Below, piece after piece: positions 24,066-32,042 of a stretch of DNA of 64,000 nucleotides. The DNA is from Terriglobia bacterium (GTDB taxonomy: Bacteria > Acidobacteriota > Terriglobia > Acidiferrales > UBA7541). The notes beneath the pieces were generated by a model. The model was not told the DNA's origin. It was given only the letters and a program-made list of their open reading frames with translations, and ran no database searches. The position numbers and the translations under genes are program-made. The stretch is from the NCBI GenBank assembly GCA_020073585.1, contig JAIQEV010000003.1:62001-126000 (forward strand), written 5' to 3'. Numbering within the stretch: position 1 is the first letter of the stretch; the number at the start of each line of letters is the position of its first letter.

Positions 24066-25363
24066 TCACGGAATCCTGGCTGTTTGCCCTGGGCTTGGCC
24101 CTGCTGGCCGCGGGGCTGCCCGTTTTTTCCTACCTGGCGATTCTCTACCGCGAGCTCGGGCGCATGACCACGGGCCGCGTCCACGAGCACCTGGAAATCT
24201 TCGAAGCGGAGATCGAGCCGCGGTTGCGCATGGAGCGGCGGCAGGCCGCGCGCACCTTCCGGCTGCTCGGCCATTTCTGGCTGGCGCTGCTGCTGGTGGA
24301 GACGACGCGCGGGCTGGTGTACTTCGTGCCCGGAACCTGGGAGGCCCTGCTGCAGTTCTGCGTTTTTCTGGGGCTGGAAGTGGTGGTGGGCATGCATTTC
24401 CTGCCGGACATGCTCCTGTACCGCACGACGGGGCGCTGGCTCCTTCCGCTGCTGCCGTTTGTGCGCGCCTGCGCCTGGCTGGTGTGGCCGGTGCGCGCCT
24501 TTCTGGACGGAGCGGAATCGCTGGCGCGCATCTCCGAACAGGAGCCGGGAAGCGCGGAAGCCAAGCGCGGAGACAGCGAAGCGATCGAGGCGCTGGTGGA
24601 AGCGGCAGAGGAGGAAGGGATTCTGGAGCGCGGCCAGGCGGAGCTGATCGAGCAGGTGGTGGAGTTCAGCGATAAGCGGGTGCGCGAGGTGATGACGGCG
24701 CGCCCGGACATCCTGGCCATCTCGGCGGGGGCCACGCTCGGCGAGCTGCGGAAGCACTTCGTGGAGACGCGCTTTTCGCGCATGCCGGTCTACGAAACCT
24801 CGCTGGACGACATATTCGGGGTGGTCTTCGCGCAGGACCTGCTGCAGGTGCCGGAGAACGAACTGTCGCGGCGGCGGGTGCGCGAGCTGACGCGGCCGGT
24901 GCTGCTGGTGCCGGAGACCAAGAGCGGCTCCGAGCTGCTCAAGGAGATGCGCCAGAAGGATCAGCAGATGGCGGTGGTGATCGACGAGCACGGCTCGGTG
25001 GCGGGCATTGCCACGGTCGAGGACCTGGTCGAGGAGATCGTCGGGGAGATGGGCGGGGAAGGGCGGCAGCCCCGCGCGGACGTGGTGCGCGAGGCGGACG
25101 GGGCGTTCGTGGTGCGCGGCAGCGTGGCCATCTCGAATATCGAAGAGCTGCTGGGGATTCAGTTCGGCAAGGATACGGATGAGACGGTGACGACCATCGC
25201 CGGGCTGCTCAGCCACCTGCTGGGCCGCGTGCCCGCGCCCAACGACCAGATCGATCTCGAGGGCTACCGCTTCGAAGTGCTGGAGGCCAACCAGCGCAAG
25301 GTGCTGCGCGTGCGCATTCGCAAGCTGGCCGGGGAGCGCACGGCGAAGGTTGTGCAGCGCTGA
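24062..25363 (+). CDS. CorC/HlyC-family CBS-domain membrane protein
   Basis: This is a 433-residue protein. The first 150 residues hold several hydrophobic helices ([47 protein letters not shown]). A CBS pair follows (VREVMTARPDILAISAGATLGEL, FSRMPVYETSLDDIFGVVFAQDLL, then QMAVVIDEHGSVAGIATVEDLVEEIVGE), and the last 90 residues are the CorC_HlyC transporter-associated domain. The order membrane part-CBS-CBS-CorC fits proteins linked to Mg2+/Co2+ efflux or resistance. The N-terminal membrane part is less typical than the canonical CNNM/DUF21 domain. It is the third gene of the coupled phoH-ybeY block. Confidence 0.85.
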   Translation: MITESWLFALGLALLAAGLPVFSYLAILYRELGRMTTGRVHEHLEIFEAEIEPRLRMERRQAARTFRLLGHFWLALLLVETTRGLVYFVPGTWEALLQFCVFLGLEVVVGMHFLPDMLLYRTTGRWLLPLLPFVRACAWLVWPVRAFLDGAESLARISEQEPGSAEAKRGDSEAIEALVEAAEEEGILERGQAELIEQVVEFSDKRVREVMTARPDILAISAGATLGELRKHFVETRFSRMPVYETSLDDIFGVVFAQDLLQVPENELSRRRVRELTRPVLLVPETKSGSELLKEMRQKDQQMAVVIDEHGSVAGIATVEDLVEEIVGEMGGEGRQPRADVVREADGAFVVRGSVAISNIEELLGIQFGKDTDETVTTIAGLLSHLLGRVPAPNDQIDLEGYRFEVLEANQRKVLRVRIRKLAGERTAKVVQR

Positions 25364-25446
25364 GAAGAAGCGGGGCGGAAGCACGCGGCTGCGTGCGTTT
25401 GCGGGCCGCGCGGATTCCTTGCGCCGGCCTGGCGCACGGCAGTTCC

Positions 25447-25455
25447 TGCTACACT
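25447..25455 (+). promoter_or_regulatory. Extended -10 promoter of era
   Basis: TGCTACACT, i.e. TGn-TACACT, 75 bp before the era start. The predicted leader of about 68 bases ends in AGGAGAGCA, a good ribosome site for ATG 25530. The same TGCTACACT string recurs before lolA. Confidence 0.45.
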
Positions 25456-25529
25456 GACAGCGCAGCCGCGGGTGCGTCTCTTCGTTTCCGCGGCGAGTTC
25501 CGGCAGCCGCACATCCACTCAGGAGAGCA

Positions 25530-26495
25530 ATGAAGACAGAGCCGAAGCAGGCGTTCCGTTCGGGATTCGTGGCCATCGTGGGGCGGCCCAATGCGGGGAA
25601 GTCCACGCTGCTGAACCGCTACGTGGGGCAGAAGATCGCCATTGTGACGTCCAAGCCGCAGACCACGCGCAACCGCATCCAGGGCATCGTGAACCGTCCC
25701 GGCGGGCAGATCGTGTTCATTGACACGCCGGGGCTGCACAAGGCGGAGAGCGCACTGGGCCGGCAGATGATGCGCGAAGTGGCTGCGGCGCTGGAAGGAA
25801 TTGACGTGTTGCTGCTGATGGTGGACGCCAGCCGGCCGTTTGCCGGACCCGATGTGTACCTGCTGCAGCGCGCGAAGAGTTTCGGGGGCACCACGATCCT
25901 GGCGCTGAACAAGGTGGACCGCCTGCCGAAGACGCAACTGCTGCCGCTGATCGCCGCCTATCAGAAGGAGTACGATTTCGCGGCCATCGTGCCGATTTCC
26001 GCGCTGAAGGGCACGGGCTGCAAGGAGCTGCTCGACGAAATCGTCCGGCACCTGCCGGAAGGCGCGGCGCACTTTCCCGAAGATCAAGTGACGGACCAGC
26101 CGGAGCGCTTCCTGGCGGCGGAGCTCATCCGCGAAAAGGCCATCGAGCAGACGTACCACGAAGTGCCGCACGCGCTGGCGGTGGTGGTGGAGAAATTCGA
26201 GGAGAGCCCGAAGATCTTGCGGATTTACGCCACGCTGTACGTGGAGCGCGACGCCCAGAAGAAGATCCTGATCGGGAGCAAGGGGGCGATGCTCAAGCGC
26301 ATCGGCACGGAAGCGCGCAAGGAGTTGGAGGCGCTGCTGGGCACGAAGATCTTTCTGGAAACACACGTGAAGGTGGCGCCCGGCTGGCGCGATCACCCGC
26401 AACGCGTCCGGGATCTGGACTGGCACGTGCAACTCGAGGCCCTGACCGAAGATCAGAACGAAGCGCAGGACGAAGTAGAGGACGAGAAAGAGTAA
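25530..26495 (+). CDS. era: GTPase Era
   Basis: This 321-residue essential GTPase assists 30S assembly by binding the 3' end of 16S rRNA. G1 is VGRPNAGKSTLLN, the Era-specific G2 region is TSKPQTTRNRIQG, G3 is DTPG, G4 is NKVD and G5 is PISALKGTG. The C-terminal KH domain includes LIGSKGAMLKRIGTEARKELEALLG. The acidic tail (EDQNEAQDEVEDEKE) is an extension. Era follows the YbeY gene cluster, as in many genomes. Confidence 0.97.
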   Translation: MKTEPKQAFRSGFVAIVGRPNAGKSTLLNRYVGQKIAIVTSKPQTTRNRIQGIVNRPGGQIVFIDTPGLHKAESALGRQMMREVAAALEGIDVLLLMVDASRPFAGPDVYLLQRAKSFGGTTILALNKVDRLPKTQLLPLIAAYQKEYDFAAIVPISALKGTGCKELLDEIVRHLPEGAAHFPEDQVTDQPERFLAAELIREKAIEQTYHEVPHALAVVVEKFEESPKILRIYATLYVERDAQKKILIGSKGAMLKRIGTEARKELEALLGTKIFLETHVKVAPGWRDHPQRVRDLDWHVQLEALTEDQNEAQDEVEDEKE

Positions 26496-26542
26496 GAGGC
26501 CGCGACGTCCCGCGGTGGCCTTCCCGCAAGATTCGCAGTGCT

Positions 26543-27154
26543 TCAGTACGCCGGCGGCGCGCCCGCGCGTCCATACCCGCCGAACGACCAGCGCACGTTG
26601 ATGGTGGTGTACAGGCCGTAGGGGCCGTTTTTGCCGAGGTCCGAGGGGCCCACGTAGCGGCGATAGCGGCCCAGGTAATTGACCTGGTGCTGCGTGACGC
26701 GCAGCTCGAAATTTTTCGGCAGCTGGAATCCGATGCCCATGGAGCGGTCATAGGCAATCGGCTCCATGGAAGCGGAGTAGTGGAGCTGCGGGATATTGCG
26801 GCCGAAGGAGAGCTTGGGCTCGAAGAAGAGGAAGAGGTGGCGCGCCGGGGTGCGGGCCAGCGGCTGGAACTCCATGTAGCCGATCAGCATATAGCGCGCG
26901 TAGGCGGTGCAGAGCGTGCGAGTGCCGCCCGAGTTGGGGGCTTGGGGAAACGAGCAGCGGCCGAGGTCCGGTTCGTTGTGGGAGGGCGCAATTCCGAAAT
27001 CCACGAAACCTCGCACCCAGTTTTTTGGGAAAAAGGTGCGGTTCCTGGACTCCGCAAGCATGGGTTTGGCCGTGCTGCTGATCTGAGCCTGTCCGCGCAC
27101 CGGCGGAACCCCCGCGGCCAGGATGGCGAGCAGCGCAAGTAGGATTTTTTTCAA
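26543..27154 (-). CDS. Hypothetical secreted, probably outer-membrane beta-barrel protein
   Basis: This 203-residue protein is not assigned to a family. A signal peptide is clear (KKILLALLAILAAGVPPVRGQA). The mature part has alternating hydrophobic strands with aromatic ends (MLIGYMEFQPLA, HLFLFFEPKLSFG, MGIGFQLPKNFELRVTQHQV, LYTTINVRWSFGGYG), as in small outer-membrane barrels. Only two cysteines (DLGRCSF, TRTLCTA) lie in one early loop and could form a disulfide. I chose TTG at 27154 because GAGGAG sits seven bases before it; the ATG at 27178 upstream would put that site inside the coding region. A PagL-like (lipid A deacylase) fold was considered but not supported. Confidence 0.6.
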   Translation of the reverse strand: MKKILLALLAILAAGVPPVRGQAQISSTAKPMLAESRNRTFFPKNWVRGFVDFGIAPSHNEPDLGRCSFPQAPNSGGTRTLCTAYARYMLIGYMEFQPLARTPARHLFLFFEPKLSFGRNIPQLHYSASMEPIAYDRSMGIGFQLPKNFELRVTQHQVNYLGRYRRYVGPSDLGKNGPYGLYTTINVRWSFGGYGRAGAPPAY

Positions 27155-27465
27155 AGCGGTTCTCCTCGGCTGTGACATGCCGCACCGCACGGGGCGGCGG
27201 GCCGGGCAAGACGGCACAACGTCCCCGGGATGTGGGCCGCGGCAGGACGGGAACACTCCAGGGAGAGCCGCGAGGCCAATCCAAGCTGTCTAGGGTCATG
27301 CACCGAATTGCGGGAAGACTACACCGTTTCGGGAATTTCGGCGACGCCTAATCGCAGTTATCCGGGAAAGCGTTACGGGGGACAGAGAACCAGGTCGGGG
27401 AGAGTGCACTTGCAGGAGCGTTAAATTTACGCAAGTCCTTCGGGCGGGGAAGCGGCCGGGCGCTG
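27155..27465. other. Non-coding spacer before the outer-membrane protein gene
   Basis: This is a 311-bp gap between two minus-strand genes. It contains the ribosome site for the downstream TTG start (revcomp of 27162-27167). I see no convincing promoter, hairpin terminator or small gene in it. Confidence 0.5.
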
Positions 27466-28824
27466 CTACTCCGGAGCGGCGATGCCCAGGGACTTCATTT
27501 TGCGGTAGAGGTGGCTGCGCTCGACGCCGAGGGATGCGGCGGTCTGGGTCATGTTCCAGCGGTTTTCCTGGAGCTTGCGCAGGATGAATTCCCGCTCGTA
27601 GGCGCTGCGCGCTTCCTGCAAAGTGGCGTACGGCTGCTGCGGGCTTTCCGCGGCGCCGCGGAAGAGCTCGGGAGGAAGGTGGTGAGGTTCGATGCGCTGC
27701 TGCGGGCACATGATCACGAGGCGCTCGACGAGATTTTTCAACTCGCGCACGTTGCCGGGCCAGGGATAGCGGAGGAGGACCTCCATGGCGGGGTCGCTGA
27801 TCTCGCGAGTGCGGCGGCCGTAGGCCTCGCAGAACTCGGCGAGGAAATAGCGGGCCAGGATGGGGATATCCTCCTGGCGCTCGCGCAGCGGGGGCACGAA
27901 GAAGGGAATGACGTTCAGGCGGTAGAAGAGATCCTGGCGGAAGGCGCCGCGGGCGATCTCCTGTTCGAGATTCTTGTTGGTGGCGGCGAGGACCCGGACG
28001 TCCACAGTGACGGTCTGGTTGGAGCCGACGGGCTCGAAACGCTGCTGTTCGAGGACGCGCAGGACCTTGGACTGGGTGCGCAGGCTCATGTCGCCGACTT
28101 CGTCGAGGAAGAGTGTGCCGCCGTCGGCCTTCTGGAACTTGCCGATCTTGTCTTCGGTGGCCCCGGTGAAGCTGCCTTTGACGTGGCCGAAGAGCTCGGA
28201 TTCGATGAGTTCCTCGGGAATGGCCGCGCAATTCATCTCCACGAAGGGGCCCTTGCTGCGCAGGCTGGCGGCGTGCAGGGCGCGGGCGACGAGCTCCTTG
28301 CCGGTGCCGCTTTCGCCGTAGATGAGGACGCGGCCGTTGGTGGGGGCGGTGACGGCGATCTGCTGGCGCAGGGCCTTCATGGGCACGCTTTCGCCGATCA
28401 CCTGGTAGCGCTGGCCGAGTTCCGCGCGCAGGAGCTGGTTTTCCTCCGCAAGATGGCGCTGCTGGACGGCGTTGCGCACCAGCACGATGATCTTTTCCAG
28501 GGAAAGGGGCTTTTCGACGAAGTCGAAGGCGCCGAGCTTGGTGGCGCGCACGGCGGTCTCGATGTTGCCGTGGCCGGAGATGATGATCACCAGGGGCGGG
28601 CGGGGCAGGCCCTGCAGGCGGCTGAGAGTCTCCAGGCCGTCCATGCTGGCGAGCCAGATGTCCAGGAGCACGACTTCGACGTCGCCGGCGGTGGCGCGCA
28701 GCAGGGCCTCTTCGCCGGAAGGCAGGGCTTCGACGAGATAGCCTTCGTCGCGCAGGATCGAGGAGAGCGATTCGCGGATGCCGGCTTCGTCGTCCACCAC
28801 CAGAATGCGGGAATGGGTGGTCAT
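27466..28824 (-). CDS. Sigma-54-dependent response regulator, NtrX-like
   Basis: The 452-residue regulator has three domains. The receiver has its acidic pocket at DDE (11-13), phospho-acceptor Asp55 in VVLLDIW and a conserved Lys in FVEKPLSL. The AAA+ domain carries Walker A YGESGTGKELVAR and the sigma-54 contact loop in the variant GSFTGA. The Fis-type helix-turn-helix is MTQTAASLGVERSHLYRKM. The SHLYRKMKSLGI ending is typical of NtrX. The cognate kinase gene lies just upstream in transcription order, 21 bp away. NtrX/NtrY pairs respond to nitrogen, redox or envelope signals; the signal here is unknown. Confidence 0.92.
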   Translation of the reverse strand: MTTHSRILVVDDEAGIRESLSSILRDEGYLVEALPSGEEALLRATAGDVEVVLLDIWLASMDGLETLSRLQGLPRPPLVIIISGHGNIETAVRATKLGAFDFVEKPLSLEKIIVLVRNAVQQRHLAEENQLLRAELGQRYQVIGESVPMKALRQQIAVTAPTNGRVLIYGESGTGKELVARALHAASLRSKGPFVEMNCAAIPEELIESELFGHVKGSFTGATEDKIGKFQKADGGTLFLDEVGDMSLRTQSKVLRVLEQQRFEPVGSNQTVTVDVRVLAATNKNLEQEIARGAFRQDLFYRLNVIPFFVPPLRERQEDIPILARYFLAEFCEAYGRRTREISDPAMEVLLRYPWPGNVRELKNLVERLVIMCPQQRIEPHHLPPELFRGAAESPQQPYATLQEARSAYEREFILRKLQENRWNMTQTAASLGVERSHLYRKMKSLGIAAPE

Positions 28825-28845
28825 GGGTATCGGGCTAGGCCCGCT

Positions 28846-31080
28846 TCAAGCGCTTTCTCCGGGCGGAGCCGGAACGGGCTCGATCACCGGAAGCTCAATG
28901 AAAAAGCGCGAGCCGACCGGACGATTATCCTCCACACGGATTGTACCGCCATGTTCGGCAATGATGCGCGCGACGATGGCCAGACCCAGGCCGGTGCCGC
29001 GTTCCTTGGTCGAAAACGTGGGCAGGAAGAGCTTGTCCTTGTCCTCCGGGGAGATGCCGTGGCCGGTATCTTCGATGCGGATCTCGACCATCTCGGCGTC
29101 GGGGATGGCGCGGGTGGCGATGCGGATCTGCTTGACCCGGGCGTTCTCCAGGGCCTCGGCGGCGTTGTCAATGAGATTGACGAAGACGCTGCGCAACAGG
29201 CCGCCGTCCCCGCGCACGGCCGGAAGACGGCTTTCCAGTTGCGTCTGCACGGAGACGCCGTCGAGGCGCCCGGCGAAGACCTCGAGGGCCTCGCGGATCA
29301 CCTGGTTGGCGTCCGTGGGACCGAGCTTGGCGGTGGGGAAGCGCACAAACTGCGAAAACTCGTTGACCAGGGAAGCCAGGGTGGCGACTTCGCGTTCGAT
29401 GAGCCGCGAGCATTCCTGCACCAGGGTGGCTAGCTCCGGATCGCGCTCGGCTGGCGCGCCGGGCTGGGCTCCGCGGCGCTCCAGGAAGCGGGTCAGACGC
29501 TGGGCGGAGAGATGGATGGGCGTCAGGGGATTCTTGATTTCATGGGCGATGCGCTTGGCTACTTCCTGCCAGGCCGCCGATTTCTGCGCGCGCAGCACTT
29601 CGGTGAGGTCGTCCAGGACCACGACGTAGCCGGTATTGGCGCGGCGCGGCCCCAGCGAGCTCACCGTGACGGCGGCGTGCAGCACGCGGCCCTGCACGAT
29701 CAGCTCGATCTCCCGTGTGACCACGCCCATGCGCTGCGCGCGGCGCATCAGATTGTGCATCAGGCGCGCCGCGTCCGGCCCCAGCAGCTGTTCCAAGGTC
29801 TGCGCGTTTCCCGCAGTCTCTCCGGTGATGCGGGTCATGGCCGGGTTGGTGCGCAGAACGGCGCCGCTGGCGTCCAGGGAGACGACTCCGGTCGGAATGT
29901 TCTCGAGAATCGTCTCCATGAGCTGGCGGCGGCGCTCCAGCTCCTGGACGGCTTGCTGCAGACTGCGCGTGAATTCGTCGATCTGGCGGCGGCTGTCGCG
30001 CAACTGGGTGGTCATGGCGTTGAAGGAGCGCACCAGTACGCCGAGTTCGTCCTGAGCCTGTTCGGGGACCTGGTAATCGAAATTGCCGGAGGAGATTTCG
30101 CGGGTGCCTTCGGCCAGGGCTTGGATGGGGACGGTGACTTGCTTGGCGAGAAACAGGGCCATCCACAACGCGGAGAAGAGCAGAAGCAGGGTGAAGAGCA
30201 GAAGAATCTGCAGCATCTGCGTCTTGAGGGCGCGCAGATGCTGCTTTTCGTAGGCGTAGGCCAGGGACTGCTTGTCCACTTCCGCGTAGCGTTCAAGGAA
30301 ATTCTGGGGGAGGCGGCGGGCCACAACCAGCGCCGTGGCGTGCGGGTAGGGCGTGGGGGTGTTCCCGATGTAGGTTTCCTGGCCCAGGAGCCAGATCTGC
30401 GCGCCGCTGGGCAGCGTGCGGGCGCGCTGCGGGGTAACCGCGAGGGGGATGGCGGTCTGCGCGGAGTTCAGCGAAAAGGCAGCGTGGCGGACGACGTGAG
30501 ACATGCTGCCGTCCTCGTGCAGGAGCCACGCGGCGTCCGCGCCCAGGGCCACGGCCCGTGCGGGCCACTCCTCGGGTTGCGACGCTGCGGCCTTCGGGTC
30601 CGCGGAACCGGAGGGAGCGGTAGCGGCAGCTTCCAGTTGGTTCATGCGCTGCAATTGGACCCTGCCGAAATCGGCGAGCAGCGTCCGGGTCTCCTGGACG
30701 GCAAGCTCCAGCGGGCGAGGGAACCAGCGCGCCAGGGTGCGGTTGAGGAGCGAGTAGCTGACGATGAACATGAAAAAGATGGGCAGCAGGGAGATGACCA
30801 TCGCGCCCAGAACCATCTTGGTCTTGAAGCGGGCGCCGAGCTGCTGTTTATTGCGCTCGGTCCACAAGCGCAACACGGTGCGCATGAGGATCAGGCCGAA
30901 GACGATCAGCGCCGCGGTGATAAAACTCGAGACGGCGTAGAGCGTCAGGATCTGGGGCCAGCTCTTCGGTTCGATGGGCACATCGAGCGAGCCGAGAACG
31001 AATACGGCGGCAAGAAGCAGAGTCAGGAGGATGCCGCCAACCGCCAGGCGCAAGCGCTGCTTGGGATGCGCGGGGCTCAT
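28846..31080 (-). CDS. NtrY-like sensor histidine kinase
   Basis: This is a 744-residue membrane kinase. The N-terminus has membrane helices (AVGGILLTLLLAAVFVLG, TLYAVSSFITAALIVFGLI, TKMVLGAMVISLLPIFFMFIV). A periplasmic sensor region of about 170 residues and a further helix (MLQILLLFTLLLLFSALWMALF) follow. HAMP, PAS (LMETILENIPTGVVSLDASGAVL) and HisKA (phospho-acceptor His in IAHEIKNPLTPIHL) come next, then HATPase_c (NLIDNAAEAL, EDTGHGI, GTGLGLAI). The start is ATG 31080, overlapping the endonuclease-like gene by 4 bp. The longer open frame upstream is a shadow of that gene. It pairs with the NtrX-like regulator downstream. Confidence 0.92.
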   Translation of the reverse strand: MSPAHPKQRLRLAVGGILLTLLLAAVFVLGSLDVPIEPKSWPQILTLYAVSSFITAALIVFGLILMRTVLRLWTERNKQQLGARFKTKMVLGAMVISLLPIFFMFIVSYSLLNRTLARWFPRPLELAVQETRTLLADFGRVQLQRMNQLEAAATAPSGSADPKAAASQPEEWPARAVALGADAAWLLHEDGSMSHVVRHAAFSLNSAQTAIPLAVTPQRARTLPSGAQIWLLGQETYIGNTPTPYPHATALVVARRLPQNFLERYAEVDKQSLAYAYEKQHLRALKTQMLQILLLFTLLLLFSALWMALFLAKQVTVPIQALAEGTREISSGNFDYQVPEQAQDELGVLVRSFNAMTTQLRDSRRQIDEFTRSLQQAVQELERRRQLMETILENIPTGVVSLDASGAVLRTNPAMTRITGETAGNAQTLEQLLGPDAARLMHNLMRRAQRMGVVTREIELIVQGRVLHAAVTVSSLGPRRANTGYVVVLDDLTEVLRAQKSAAWQEVAKRIAHEIKNPLTPIHLSAQRLTRFLERRGAQPGAPAERDPELATLVQECSRLIEREVATLASLVNEFSQFVRFPTAKLGPTDANQVIREALEVFAGRLDGVSVQTQLESRLPAVRGDGGLLRSVFVNLIDNAAEALENARVKQIRIATRAIPDAEMVEIRIEDTGHGISPEDKDKLFLPTFSTKERGTGLGLAIVARIIAEHGGTIRVEDNRPVGSRFFIELPVIEPVPAPPGESA

Positions 31081-31862
31081 GGAGCGGGAACCGCCGTCTT
31101 GCGTGCGCCAGCGGGAGGAAGGACGCGGGCGGCGCGGGGCTGCGGCAGAAAGGAGCGCAGGGGGCAAGCGGCGCAGCGGGGATTGGTCTTGCGGCACCAG
31201 TCCTTGGCAGTACGCACGAGCAGGGCGTGGTATTCGTTGTAGAGCGGCACGCGGCGCGGGAGGTGGCGCTCGAAGTGCGCGCGGATCTGCTCGTAGGGGT
31301 CGCGGGGCAGCGCCTGGCCGTGGCGCTCGAGGATGCGCCGCGTATAGGCGTCCACGACGAAAACGGGATGCGCGCCGGCATAGAGCAGGATGGAGTCGGC
31401 GGTCTCCGGTCCGATGCCGTGGACGCCGAGCAGGAGTTCGCGAAGTTCCGCGGTGGGCGTGCGAAACATGCGCGCCAGCGAGCCGCCGTACTCCTTGCGC
31501 AGAAAACGCACGAAGGCTTTCAGCTTCAGCGCTTTCTGGCGGAAATAACCGGAGGGGCGGATGCAGCGGGCCAGCTTCGCCGTGGAGACGCGCTGGAGCG
31601 CGGCCGGGTGCAGCAGTTTTTCGCGGCGCAGATTGACGATCGCGCGCTCGACGTTGGTCCACGAGGTGTTCTGCGTCAGGATGGCGCCCACGATGACTTC
31701 AAAAGGCGTGCGCCCCGGCCACCAGTGCTGCGGACCGAGCGCGGCGAAAAGCGCATCGTAGTAGGAAAGCAGGGGGTGGTGGAAAAGGGAAGGACGCGCC
31801 GGGGTATGGACAATTTTGGTCAAGCGGGTGTCGAAATCCGGCAGTGACACAGAGTGGGACAT
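31077..31862 (-). CDS. Endonuclease III-like HhH-GPD DNA glycosylase
   Basis: This is a 261-residue base-excision repair-type protein. The helix-hairpin-helix LLLGVHGIGPETADSILLYA is followed by the catalytic Asp in FVVDAYTRRIL. The Lys used by bifunctional endonuclease III is replaced by Glu (GPETA), the form seen in the family of endonuclease III-domain proteins presumed to be monofunctional glycosylases. The iron-sulfur loop is incomplete: Cys223, Cys230 and Cys233 (C-x6-C-x2-C) are present, but the fourth Cys is missing (CPLRSFLPQ). It is the first gene of a coupled unit with the NtrY-like kinase. Confidence 0.85.
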   Translation of the reverse strand: MSHSVSLPDFDTRLTKIVHTPARPSLFHHPLLSYYDALFAALGPQHWWPGRTPFEVIVGAILTQNTSWTNVERAIVNLRREKLLHPAALQRVSTAKLARCIRPSGYFRQKALKLKAFVRFLRKEYGGSLARMFRTPTAELRELLLGVHGIGPETADSILLYAGAHPVFVVDAYTRRILERHGQALPRDPYEQIRAHFERHLPRRVPLYNEYHALLVRTAKDWCRKTNPRCAACPLRSFLPQPRAARVLPPAGARKTAVPAP

Positions 31863-32042
31863 CTCTCCGCACGATAACTGTCAGTGCGAGGCAAGTCAAG
31901 AATGACACTTTCCCGAGCGGACAGGGTGCCTGCTCTTCCGGACAGGTGTTAGCCCTTACAGAACGAGGGCCGAATTTGTCCCTTTGACCCCGTTCCCCCT
32001 CTGCTAAGGTTAAATTTGGGTGCAGAACCCGGGGAGTGCTGG

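Noticed and set aside
27511-29433. 640-codon plus-strand frame over the NtrX/NtrY-like genes
   Set aside because: Antisense shadow; the minus-strand reading has complete receiver, AAA+ and kinase motifs.
28846-31662. Minus-strand frame extending the NtrY-like kinase by 194 codons
   Set aside because: The extension is a shadow of the endonuclease-like gene; the kinase membrane domain begins at ATG 31080.
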